A stretch of 19,187 nt of DNA from Desulfosporosinus sp. GTDB lineage: Bacteria; Bacillota; Desulfitobacteriia; Desulfitobacteriales; Desulfitobacteriaceae. The DNA lies in contig JADQBO010000059.1 in the NCBI GenBank assembly GCA_016278585.1, positions 1 through 19,187 on the forward strand. Reading direction: 5' to 3'. Below are positions 13,731 through 19,187 of this stretch, one piece after another; within the stretch, counting starts at the first letter, position 1, and each line of letters opens with the position of its first letter. Below the pieces are notes generated by a model. The model saw nothing but the letters and a program-made list of their open reading frames with translations, was not told the DNA's origin and did no database searches. Both the position numbers and the translations under genes were made by a program.

Positions 13731-14069
13731 ATGAGAGTTATAATTGTAGAAGGAAAAACAGACAAGCAGCGTTTAGAGCAGCTCTTGGATGAACCAGTAC
13801 ATATTGTCTGTACTTATGGGACGTTAGGTATAGATAAGTTGGAAGAACTGATTGCAAAGTATAGCGAGGATGAGGTTTGTATTCTTCTAGATGCCGATGA
13901 TGCGGGCAACAAGGCACGGCGTTTATTTAAACAGGAGTTCCCTAATGTTCGTCATTTATACACCCACCGTATGTACAGAGAAGTGGCAACCACGCCGTTG
14001 AGTGTTTTGGCAAGGATCCTCGAAGGTGCCCATTTTGCAGTAAAATTACAGGACAGCGAAGGACTTTAA
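13731..14069 (+). CDS. small Toprim-domain protein
   Basis: This 112-residue protein is essentially one Toprim domain. The first motif is VEGKTDKQRL with Glu7. The second is ILLDADDAGNKARR with Asp54 and Asp56. These acidic residues bind Mg2+ in DnaG primase, topoisomerases, RNase M5 and OLD-type nucleases. Stand-alone small Toprim proteins of this size occur in Firmicutes and Archaea; their function is not settled, with roles in RNA or DNA processing proposed. The gene has only a distant GAGGAG (about 15 bases before the ATG), so initiation may be weak. It is a single-gene unit with a shared terminator at 14096. No membrane segments. Confidence 0.82.
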   Translation: MRVIIVEGKTDKQRLEQLLDEPVHIVCTYGTLGIDKLEELIAKYSEDEVCILLDADDAGNKARRLFKQEFPNVRHLYTHRMYREVATTPLSVLARILEGAHFAVKLQDSEGL

Positions 14070-14095
14070 AAAAGTGCGAATAGCTATAAAATATA

Positions 14096-14140
14096 GAGCA
14101 AGTAATTATCTTTAGAAAAGAATTACTTGCTCTTATATAT
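14096..14140. terminator. shared terminator of the convergent Toprim and YtxH genes
   Basis: GAGCAAGTAATT (14096-14107) pairs perfectly with AATTACTTGCTC (14121-14132) across a 13-base loop, with A/T-rich flanks on both sides. It lies between two gene ends that face each other. Confidence 0.75.
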
Positions 14141-14160
14141 TCTATTATGAAGTATGTCCA

Positions 14161-14547
14161 TTAATCGTTTTTAAGTGGCGATTCGGGTTCAACAGATTGC
14201 TCTGCCACACTTGGTTGAAGTGGTTCTTCGCTTTGGGTAGCTTGGGAATCTGTATTTTTATTTCCTAGAGATTCTTGAATAAAGCTTTGAAGATCGTCTG
14301 CCAGTTTCTTCCCTCTTGAGGCTAAATCTGTTCCCTGATGTTTTAGGTTATTGGCATGATAGAAAGTTGCATCCCCAACGCGTTCTAAAACGTTGTCGGT
14401 TTTTTGTTGAATTCCATGACGCAGATCTTTTCCACTTTTCGGGGCGGCCATGAGACCAACAACGGCGCCGACCAAGCCTCCAACGAGGGCAGCCACTGCG
14501 ATAGTGCTTAGACATGGATCCTGATTATTTCTGTTCATTTTTAACAT
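14161..14547 (-). CDS. YtxH-domain protein
   Basis: This 128-residue protein has one glycine/alanine-rich membrane helix at about residues 14-35 (TIAVAALVGGLVGAVVGLMAAPKSG). It is followed by the 'APKSGKDLRHGI' signature of YtxH-like proteins (a GsiB/YtxH-type general-stress family in Bacillus) and an amphipathic helical region. The last 40 residues are acidic and rich in Gln, Ser, Pro and Glu, probably unstructured. The function of the family is unknown, although members are often stress-induced. AGAGAGG lies 8 bases before the ATG chosen; a second in-frame ATG is three codons later. It follows the NfeD gene by 68 bases on the same strand, so the two may be co-transcribed. Confidence 0.85.
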   Translation of the reverse strand: MLKMNRNNQDPCLSTIAVAALVGGLVGAVVGLMAAPKSGKDLRHGIQQKTDNVLERVGDATFYHANNLKHQGTDLASRGKKLADDLQSFIQESLGNKNTDSQATQSEEPLQPSVAEQSVEPESPLKND

Positions 14548-14571
14548 ACTATCATCCTCTCTTTTTCAGCT

Positions 14572-14585
14572 TTGTCAACTGACAA
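14572..14585. promoter_or_regulatory. 14-bp palindrome TTGTCA-AC-TGACAA between the nfeD-like and ytxH-like genes
   Basis: This is a perfect inverted repeat 25 bases before the YtxH start. On the minus strand its right arm reads TTGACA, so it could combine a -35 box with an operator, but no good -10 box follows at the right distance. Confidence 0.3.
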
Positions 14586-14615
14586 CTTAATACTATCAGC
14601 AAAGTTGCCTGAGTG

Positions 14616-15098
14616 TCAAGGCGGTGTTATTAAACGGACAGTAATGCGCGTACCTTCTACAGCAATTACTTTGATCCTTGAACCACTGGTTACAAAGGCG
14701 CCTTCCGTAACAACATCAAGTCGTTCCCCATTAAATTCGGCCGTTCCTGATGGGCGTAATTGACAAAGTGCAATCCCTTGTTTGTTTAAGAAGGTCTCGT
14801 AACTACGTTTAGGTGATACATAACCGTCTTCTTGAGTTTGGCAGGTTTTCATAGAAAATCGTTCCCAAATGAAACGGGTTTGGGGCAAGCGGAAGCTTAA
14901 TGCGAACAAGCCTAGTAAACTAAGGAGCAATAAACCTACCAAAAAAAGCCCTAGGGCTAAAGAGTCAACTGAAACCATTATTCCTGATATTAGGGCAATA
15001 ATTCCAAATAAGCCGAGAATTCCCCCAGGAACAAAAATTTCCAGAATTAAGAGGACAATTCCGAGTACAAATAAAGCAATAATTGATCCAGTGCCCAT
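14616..15098 (-). CDS. NfeD-family membrane protein
   Basis: This 160-residue short-form NfeD protein has two or three membrane helices within residues about 5-72, including 'LEIFVPGGILGLFGIIALISGI', a hallmark of the family. A linker follows, then a C-terminal OB-fold domain from about 98. That domain contains 'GIALCQLRPSGTAEFNGERLDVVTEGAF' (in pieces) and 'IKVIAVEGTRITVR'. NfeD proteins normally work with a flotillin (FloA/YqfA type) in membrane organisation. No flotillin gene is next to it here; a YtxH gene follows instead. GGGGGGAGG lies just before the ATG. No signal peptide protease domain is present, so this is not the long ClpP-class NfeD. Confidence 0.9.
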   Translation of the reverse strand: MGTGSIIALFVLGIVLLILEIFVPGGILGLFGIIALISGIMVSVDSLALGLFLVGLLLLSLLGLFALSFRLPQTRFIWERFSMKTCQTQEDGYVSPKRSYETFLNKQGIALCQLRPSGTAEFNGERLDVVTEGAFVTSGSRIKVIAVEGTRITVRLITPP

Positions 15099-15289
15099 GT
15101 TTTCCTCCCCCCTTTTCAGGAACCTTCATTCGATTATATAACACAATTTGGTTCCATGGGCCGATATTAGAAAAAGTTAATAGGTAATTATTGATAGTTT
15201 GTGCAAAAATTTTTAGTTTATCTATTTTTTCGGAAAGTAATAAGACAGGCTCGCATATATATAGTTAGCTTTATTTGGGAGGAATTAAT

Positions 15290-16015
15290 TTGGATTTAAT
15301 GTATACTTTCCCGGCAGTTATTGGACTAGGGGCACTTCATTCTTTAGAACCTGGACATGGTAAGGGGGTTATTACGGCATATTTAATCTCTTCAGGTGCT
15401 AAAATCAAAGAAGCGATCCTGATTGGCTTGATTTCAGCACTGGCGCATACTCTATCCATTACCCTGTTAGCTGTTTCCACCTCAACCGCTATTAAAGTAC
15501 TTGTGCCGGAAAACTTTATTCATTGGCTGCAACTTATATCAGGAATTGTCGTTATTTATATTGGTATGAATATAGCCACTCAAAGAATTTTTGATTATTA
15601 TGAGAAAAAACAAAAACCTATAAATACCAGTCATAAACATGACTGTAACAGTCATTGTAGCCATAATCATATCAAGCCAATGTCTAATCCGTCCAGCCGT
15701 TTTGATTTATTTCTAACTGGTTTTTTCACAGGAATAGTCCCATGTCCCAGTGCTCTGGCGATTCTTCTAGCGGCAGTATCGGCTGATAAGATTCCCTTAG
15801 GGTTAGGATTAGTAGGTGCATTTTCAATCGGGGGAGCCATTACAATGGTGGTGATCGCTCTTTTCGTTGTTCGAGCCAGTCATACAATAAAGAAATTGGA
15901 GAGGTGGCAGGTGGTGAATCGTTTAGCTATTGCCTCCTCTTGCTTAATCATACTTCTCGGGGGAGCAGTAATCTTTCAATCATTAAGTCGTATTGGGGTA
16001 TCATCAACGTTTTAA
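15290..16015 (+). CDS. NicO/RcnA-type nickel-cobalt transporter
   Basis: This membrane protein is 241 residues from the preferred TTG start at 15290. GGGAGG is 7 bases upstream of that TTG; the in-frame TTG at 15275 lies before the ribosome binding site and is unlikely. The motif 'LGALHSLEPGHGKGV' (His17, His23) and a further His53 in 'SALAHTLSIT' are the metal-path residues of the NicO family. About six helices are visible. A cytoplasmic or external loop at about 113-128 is rich in His and Cys (SHKHDCNSHCSHNH), as in RcnA-like exporters. A second signature 'FFTGIVPCPSALAILL' is at 145-160. It should move Ni2+ or Co2+; whether in or out cannot be told, although the His-rich loop favours efflux. 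No metal sensor gene is adjacent. Confidence 0.85.
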   Translation: MDLMYTFPAVIGLGALHSLEPGHGKGVITAYLISSGAKIKEAILIGLISALAHTLSITLLAVSTSTAIKVLVPENFIHWLQLISGIVVIYIGMNIATQRIFDYYEKKQKPINTSHKHDCNSHCSHNHIKPMSNPSSRFDLFLTGFFTGIVPCPSALAILLAAVSADKIPLGLGLVGAFSIGGAITMVVIALFVVRASHTIKKLERWQVVNRLAIASSCLIILLGGAVIFQSLSRIGVSSTF

Positions 16016-16068
16016 ATGGAATAGGATAAGATTAAGTGGTCCGTAAAAATCAAAGGCTTATAGAATAT

Positions 16069-16132
16069 GATATGTTCCTCCCAAGGTTGACAGGTTAAAT
16101 AATTAAACCTACTACCACGGGGGGAGCATATC
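16069..16132 (+). ncRNA. structured leader hairpin that can mask a Shine-Dalgarno-like sequence
   Basis: As RNA, 16069-16082 pairs with 16119-16132 in a continuous 14-bp stem with two G-U wobbles. The left strand contains UUCCUCCC and the right strand GGGGGGAG. Further in, AGGTT (about 16092-16096) pairs with AACCT, leaving an A+T-rich loop. There is no T run, so it is not a standard terminator. The G-rich strand lies 3-9 bases before an ATG at 16136. It could be a regulatory hairpin, or a remnant of a small mobile repeat. Confidence 0.4.
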
Positions 16133-16135
16133 AAT

Positions 16136-16267
16136 ATGAACTGCAGCCTTTATTTTTTTGAGTCTATTTATAACGTCAGAATTACTATATTTATAAGCTT
16201 AGGACTCAAAAATTCTATATTATGGCAAAATATATATACAATAAAAATTAAGGAGAGATTTTGTTGA
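16136..16267 (+). CDS. possible 43-residue leader ORF overlapping the carbonic anhydrase start
   Basis: ATG at 16136 is preceded by GGGGGAG at good spacing. The frame runs 43 codons and stops at TGA 16265-16267, overlapping the TTG start(s) of the next gene. The peptide (begins MNCSLYFFESIYNV) is hydrophobic and A+T-driven and may be chance. Its interest is its position: the Shine-Dalgarno is inside the hairpin above, and the stop overlaps the next start, as in translational coupling. Confidence 0.25.
   Translation: MNCSLYFFESIYNVRITIFISLGLKNSILWQNIYTIKIKERFC
16155..16212. repeat. inverted repeat with 10-bp perfect arms upstream of the carbonic anhydrase gene
   Basis: TTTTTGAGTC (16155-16164) is the exact reverse complement of GACTCAAAAA (16203-16212). 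Between them ATTTATAA occurs twice. It could form a large loop in RNA or be two regulator half-sites. Confidence 0.35.
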
Positions 16268-17025
16268 GAAAAACATTAACCTGCCTCAGTTGTGTTTTAC
16301 TAAGTTCAGCCATTATTCTTAATGGCTGTGGAAGTAAGATCTCACCAACTGCAGGTGAACAAACCACAGAGGTTGAGAACCCAGCAGTCCATGAAGTACT
16401 GGCCACAGTTCCAGTCTACATACGAACAGAAATTATTTCATCTCCGGATGAAGCAAAACAACTCTTAATTCAAGGAAACGAACGCTTTACGGCGGGTAAG
16501 CCCTTAAGTAAGGATCTTAGTTCTGAAAGACGAAGTGAGTTGATGAAGAACGGGCAGCATCCCTTTGCAGTTATTGTAAGTTGCTCAGACTCGAGAGTTC
16601 CTCCTGAACTATTGTTTGACCAAGCTCTCGGAGATTTATTTGTAATCCGGGTAGCAGGAAATGTGGTTACCCCAGTAGAATTAGGAAGCGTGGAGTATGC
16701 CGTGGAGCATTTAAACTCTCCTTTAGTCGTGGTTCTTGGTCATGAGGAATGTGGAGCAGTCACAGCTGCTGTGCAGGGAGGCGAAACTCATGGTAGTATC
16801 GAGGCAATCATTAAGAAGATACAGCCAGCCGTCGATAGTGCTAGGACTGGAGGTATAACCGGCAAAGAGTTGATCGATAAAAGTATTGATGTGAATATAC
16901 AAAATGTCATAAACGATATCTCAAACAGTCCAATTATTAAAGAAAGCCTGGAAATGAACCAACTTGATGTTATAGGGATTAAGTATGATCTGGATGAGGG
17001 AGTATTAGAGTTAATTAGTCAATAG
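16261..17025 (+). CDS. lipoprotein beta-class carbonic anhydrase
   Basis: This enzyme of 254 residues converts CO2 and water to bicarbonate. The zinc site of the beta class is complete: Cys108 and Asp110-x-Arg112 in SCSDSR, and His161 and Cys164 in GHEECGA. The surrounding 'FVIRVAGN' is also typical. The N-terminus is a lipoprotein signal (hydrophobic 8-20, then L-N-G-C with Cys23), so the enzyme should be attached outside the membrane, unlike the cytoplasmic form most bacteria have. A linker of about 35 residues separates the lipid anchor from the domain. The start is TTG at 16261 or the next codon TTG at 16264; AAGGAG fits both and the difference is one residue. It stands between a Ni/Co transporter and a DedA gene, each apparently separate. 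Terminator at 17058. Confidence 0.93.
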   Translation: MLRKTLTCLSCVLLSSAIILNGCGSKISPTAGEQTTEVENPAVHEVLATVPVYIRTEIISSPDEAKQLLIQGNERFTAGKPLSKDLSSERRSELMKNGQHPFAVIVSCSDSRVPPELLFDQALGDLFVIRVAGNVVTPVELGSVEYAVEHLNSPLVVVLGHEECGAVTAAVQGGETHGSIEAIIKKIQPAVDSARTGGITGKELIDKSIDVNIQNVINDISNSPIIKESLEMNQLDVIGIKYDLDEGVLELISQ

Positions 17026-17057
17026 TTATAACAACGATGGTAATAAATTGATGGAAT

Positions 17058-17092
17058 TAAGACCCCCTAGTTGGCTAATAGGGGGTCTTATC
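17058..17092 (+). terminator. hairpin terminator after the carbonic anhydrase gene
   Basis: TAAGACCCCCTA (17058-17069) pairs perfectly with TAGGGGGTCTTA (17079-17090), with a 9-base loop. The T tract after it is poor (CTTATCAA), so read-through is possible. Confidence 0.65.
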
Positions 17093-17217
17093 AATGGACA
17101 AAGATCTATATCCCAAAATTGGTAATAAAAGACTAAATATAGAATAAAGGACTTTCTGAGAGCTACGTCGAATAAATATTTTCTGTTACAAAATTTTAGC
17201 TGATTGAAGGGGCTTTT

Positions 17218-17853
17218 ATGGAATTAATAACGGGGTTAATTGATTTTATTCTCAATATTGATCGACACTTAGTGGAAATAATTAAGGATTACGGAACGTG
17301 GACTTATTTAGTTCTCTTCATGATTATTTTTAGTGAAACTGGATTTGTAGTAACCCCCTTTCTTCCGGGCGATTCATTACTTTTTGTAATCGGGGCTTTG
17401 GGAGCTACAGAAGCCTTGAACTTTGAGTTGACTCTCTTATTGCTGATAATTGCAGCAATTGTCGGAAACACTGTGAATTATTTCGTTGGCAAAATGATTG
17501 GGCATAAGCTGCTTGCTATGAAAAACACACGTATTATAAAGAAAGAATATCTTTATAAAACTCAGGCATTTTATAAGAAACATGGAGGCAAGGCCATAAT
17601 TCTATCTAGGTTTTTACCTATTATCCGGACATTTGCGCCCTTTGTGGCTGGTCTCGGTAAAATGAACTTTTCTAAGTTTTTTATTTATAACTGTATTGGA
17701 GGAATATCTTGGGTATTGTTATTTATGTTCGCCGGGTTTTTCTTTGGGAATATCCCCGCAGTTAAACATAATTTTACATTGGTGATTTTTGCGATCATTT
17801 TCATTTCATTATTACCCACCGTTATCCCTTACATTCGGAGCAAAAGAAGATAG
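17218..17853 (+). CDS. DedA-family membrane protein
   Basis: This 211-residue integral membrane protein has the DedA/VTT-domain signatures. They are 'FSETGFVVTPFLPGDSLLF' (Glu40, Pro50, Asp52) and 'LSRFLPIIRTFAPFVAGLGKM' with two conserved arginines, followed by 'N-x-x-G-G-x-x-W'. DedA proteins move lipids across the membrane; some, such as UptA, recycle the undecaprenyl-phosphate carrier used for cell-wall synthesis, and others support pH or antibiotic tolerance. Which substrate applies here is not visible. GAAGGGG lies 6 bases before the ATG. Length is normal for the family. It is a single gene between two hairpin terminators. Confidence 0.9.
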   Translation: MELITGLIDFILNIDRHLVEIIKDYGTWTYLVLFMIIFSETGFVVTPFLPGDSLLFVIGALGATEALNFELTLLLLIIAAIVGNTVNYFVGKMIGHKLLAMKNTRIIKKEYLYKTQAFYKKHGGKAIILSRFLPIIRTFAPFVAGLGKMNFSKFFIYNCIGGISWVLLFMFAGFFFGNIPAVKHNFTLVIFAIIFISLLPTVIPYIRSKRR

Positions 17854-17887
17854 GAGTTATAGTCCACCGAGAAATAGAATTATACGA

Positions 17888-17951
17888 TTGAAAAATAGTT
17901 GTTAAACAAGAAGGGTTTCTTACACCCTTTTTTTAACAACTATTTTTTCAA
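17888..17951. terminator. nested terminator after the DedA gene
   Basis: An inner hairpin, AAGGGT (17911-17916) with ACCCTT (17924-17929), runs into eight T's and is a classic terminator. An outer arm, TTGAAAAATAGTTGTTAAA (17888-17906), is nearly perfectly complementary to 17932-17951. The whole region thus forms one long extended stem that could work on both strands. Confidence 0.8.
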
Positions 17952-17955
17952 TTAT

Positions 17956-18016
17956 AGTGTAATTTGTCTATAACATAACCTAAAAATAGTGTAATATTAC
18001 ACTAAAGGAGTGTAAT
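17956..18016. promoter_or_regulatory. AGTGTAAT operator cluster before the XRE regulator
   Basis: AGTGTAAT occurs at 17956-17963, at 17988-17995 and at 18009-18016, and in inverse form ATTACACT at 17996-18003. The middle pair makes a perfect 16-bp palindrome. The last copy overlaps the AAAGGAG ribosome binding site of the XRE gene. A possible promoter (TTCAAT, 16 bases, TATAAC, about 17947-17974) carries the first copy in its spacer. The layout strongly suggests autoregulation by the gene that follows. Confidence 0.6.
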
Positions 18017-18022
18017 TACCTA

Positions 18023-18481
18023 ATGACAAGAGCGGAATTTATTAATAGAGCCTCAGAAAGACTAAAACTCATCCGCATTGAAAAGAATTACACCCAGGAT
18101 AAAATGGCAGAAGTTCTGGGTATATCCAAGAAGACCCTAGTTCAGATTGAAAAAGGGCGATCCACCCTTGGCTGGGCAGGTACGGTAACCTTATGTACAA
18201 TTTTTAGAGAAAGTGAAATCCTAGAGCTGACTTTTGGAGGAGATCCTCAAGATATTATTCTTTCGTTAGCTTTCGTTGATTATGAAAGTAACGAAAGAAC
18301 CATGGGTGGAAAAGTTTGGTGGAATAATATTGAGTGCACGGACAAGTATAGAATTCAGCAGAATATTGTTTCTAGGCACTTTCGAATTTTGGATGGTCAA
18401 GACCGAAGGATTTGCTCTTCCTTTGATAATCAGTATATTAAGAAAAGACTTCGAGAGCTTTCTAATAAGGGCGGGGTTTAA
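18023..18481 (+). CDS. XRE-family helix-turn-helix regulator
   Basis: This 152-residue protein has an N-terminal Cro/CI-type HTH at about residues 10-62. The landmarks are 'LKLIRIEKNYTQDKMAEVLGISKKTLVQIEKGRS', in pieces with the usual Q-x-x-x-A and E-x-G positions. The C-terminal part (about 70-150) is not a known ligand domain to me. It contains a 'GGKVWWNNIE' and a 'SRHFRILDGQDRRI' segment that look like a small beta-rich unit. It likely controls itself and the prenyltransferase gene starting 3 bases after its stop, through the AGTGTAAT cluster just upstream. AAAGGAG precedes the ATG, with 12 bases between. Repressor versus activator cannot be decided. Confidence 0.85.
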   Translation: MTRAEFINRASERLKLIRIEKNYTQDKMAEVLGISKKTLVQIEKGRSTLGWAGTVTLCTIFRESEILELTFGGDPQDIILSLAFVDYESNERTMGGKVWWNNIECTDKYRIQQNIVSRHFRILDGQDRRICSSFDNQYIKKRLRELSNKGGV

Positions 18482-18484
18482 TGA

Positions 18485-19187
18485 ATGTTAAAATTTATTA
18501 GGGCATATATCAAATCGATGAGACTTTATTACGCCTTTGTAACAGGGATTGCGGGTTGGATTGGGATGGCCTTTTACGAATACATTGCCGAGTCTCCCTT
18601 TCAGACCGTAGAGCTGATTCCGGCAACGGAAAAAAAGGCAGTTGTCCTGATCATGCTTTTTCTAAGTTGGGGTATAAACCAGATTATTAATGATTATTTA
18701 GGCTTGAAAGAGGATAGAGTCAATGCTCCAAACCGTCCCATGGTCACGGGTGAGCTGGAACCTCAAAAAGCCTTGATCCTTACGGGAATCCTACTATTCA
18801 TGTTTTTAGTGATTACATACAGTTATCTGGAACCTATTGCCCTTTTTCCCGCAATCTTAGGAATCCTTTTAAATATATTATATGAATATGCTAAGGGTCA
18901 CGGTATTTTTGGAAATATCGTCTTTGGGCTGATGATTTCCACCTGTACCGCCTACGGGTTTCTGGCAGCAGGTCCGACAGAGTCCCCTTATTTTACCTAT
19001 AGTCGCGTTTCAGTGCTGATTTTAGTGGGCGTCATGAATGGACTAATGACTTTTTATACCTACTTCAAAGATATGGATGGGGATAAGGCTGCAGGTAAAC
19101 GGACAATCATTGTACGCTTAGGGGTTGACAAATCCAGGTATCTAGCAGCCATCTCAGCTCTCTTTCCTGCGGGGATTTTCTTACTGT
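18485..19187 (+). CDS. UbiA-family prenyltransferase (partial, cut by the right edge)
   Basis: The frame opens with ATG at 18485, 3 bases after the XRE stop, and stays open to the window end (234 codons). It was deduced by translating the bases directly. The product begins MLKFIRAYIKSMRLYYAFVTG. It is highly hydrophobic, with about six helices visible so far. The first Asp-rich motif reads NQIINDYLGLKEDRVNAPNRP and the second DMDGDKAAGKRT; both bind Mg2+-diphosphate in UbiA enzymes. Such enzymes attach isoprenoid chains to aromatic rings or glycerol phosphate in quinone, lipid or pigment synthesis. The acceptor cannot be told. Pairing with its own regulator suggests a conditional pathway rather than housekeeping menaquinone synthesis. 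GGCGGGG within the end of the XRE gene serves as ribosome binding site. Confidence 0.88.
   Translation, partial: MLKFIRAYIKSMRLYYAFVTGIAGWIGMAFYEYIAESPFQTVELIPATEKKAVVLIMLFLSWGINQIINDYLGLKEDRVNAPNRPMVTGELEPQKALILTGILLFMFLVITYSYLEPIALFPAILGILLNILYEYAKGHGIFGNIVFGLMISTCTAYGFLAAGPTESPYFTYSRVSVLILVGVMNGLMTFYTYFKDMDGDKAAGKRTIIVRLGVDKSRYLAAISALFPAGIFLL

Noticed and set aside
15275..15289. Upstream TTG start for the NicO-type transporter
   Set aside because: The GGGAGG ribosome binding site lies inside this stretch and fits the TTG at 15290.
1..19187. CRISPR arrays, insertion sequences, tRNA and rRNA genes
   Set aside because: No regularly spaced repeats, transposase-like frames, tRNA cloverleaf or rRNA-like sequence were seen on either strand. 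The lone hairpin at 16069 could be a remnant repeat but lacks target duplications.

Overview
The window (about 40% G+C) reads as chromosome of an anaerobic, spore-forming Firmicute of the Clostridia. The best match is the Desulfosporosinus/Desulfitobacterium group (Peptococcaceae). This rests on Gram-positive ribosome binding sites (GGAGG), frequent TTG starts, lipoproteins, a GerMN-domain protein, a YtxH protein, an oxidoreductase-type ferredoxin and a Tat-exported Fe-S protein with a membrane cytochrome b. I saw no transposase, phage gene, CRISPR array, tRNA or rRNA. The genus is an inference.

Layout. 1-298 (-): start of a ferredoxin-like electron-transfer protein that runs off the left edge. 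538-3225 (+): four separately spaced genes, namely a UPF0145/YbjQ protein, an SGNH hydrolase, a divergent Fpg/Nei-type DNA glycosylase and a small cupin. 3319-3858 (-): a previously easy-to-miss 56-residue ORF with a TTG start, and a LapA-domain membrane protein. 4040-5095 (+): a GerMN-domain lipoprotein. 5198-8768 (+): two overlapping genes that look like a YhaO/YhaN (SbcD/SbcC-like) pair, but with the catalytic residues of both partners largely replaced. 8909-10333 (+): a membrane-anchored LysM-G5-M23 cell-wall peptidase. 10654-12499 (+): a Tat-signal Fe-S protein overlapping a four-helix cytochrome b gene, with no catalytic subunit beside them. 12648-13430 (-): a crotonase-fold enzyme. 13731-14069 (+): a small Toprim protein. 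14161-15098 (-): nfeD-like and ytxH-like genes. 15290-17853 (+): a NicO/RcnA-type Ni/Co transporter, a lipoprotein beta-carbonic anhydrase and a DedA protein. 18023-19187 (+): an XRE regulator and a UbiA-type prenyltransferase cut by the right edge.

Working together. Likely transcription units are the YhaO/YhaN-like pair (11-base overlap), the Fe-S/cytochrome b pair (23-base overlap), nfeD-ytxH, and the XRE-UbiA pair (3-base gap). The last is preceded by a cluster of AGTGTAAT sites that look like its own operator. Most other genes are single units bounded by clear hairpin terminators.

The most unusual item is the degenerate nuclease/ATPase pair: two long intact reading frames that kept the fold and gene order of a DNA-processing complex but lost most of the metal- and nucleotide-binding residues. 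Next come the orphan Fe-S/cytochrome b module with its odd third cluster and G/C-tract control region, and a structured leader before the carbonic anhydrase gene in which a CCUCC-type strand can mask a Shine-Dalgarno-like sequence.
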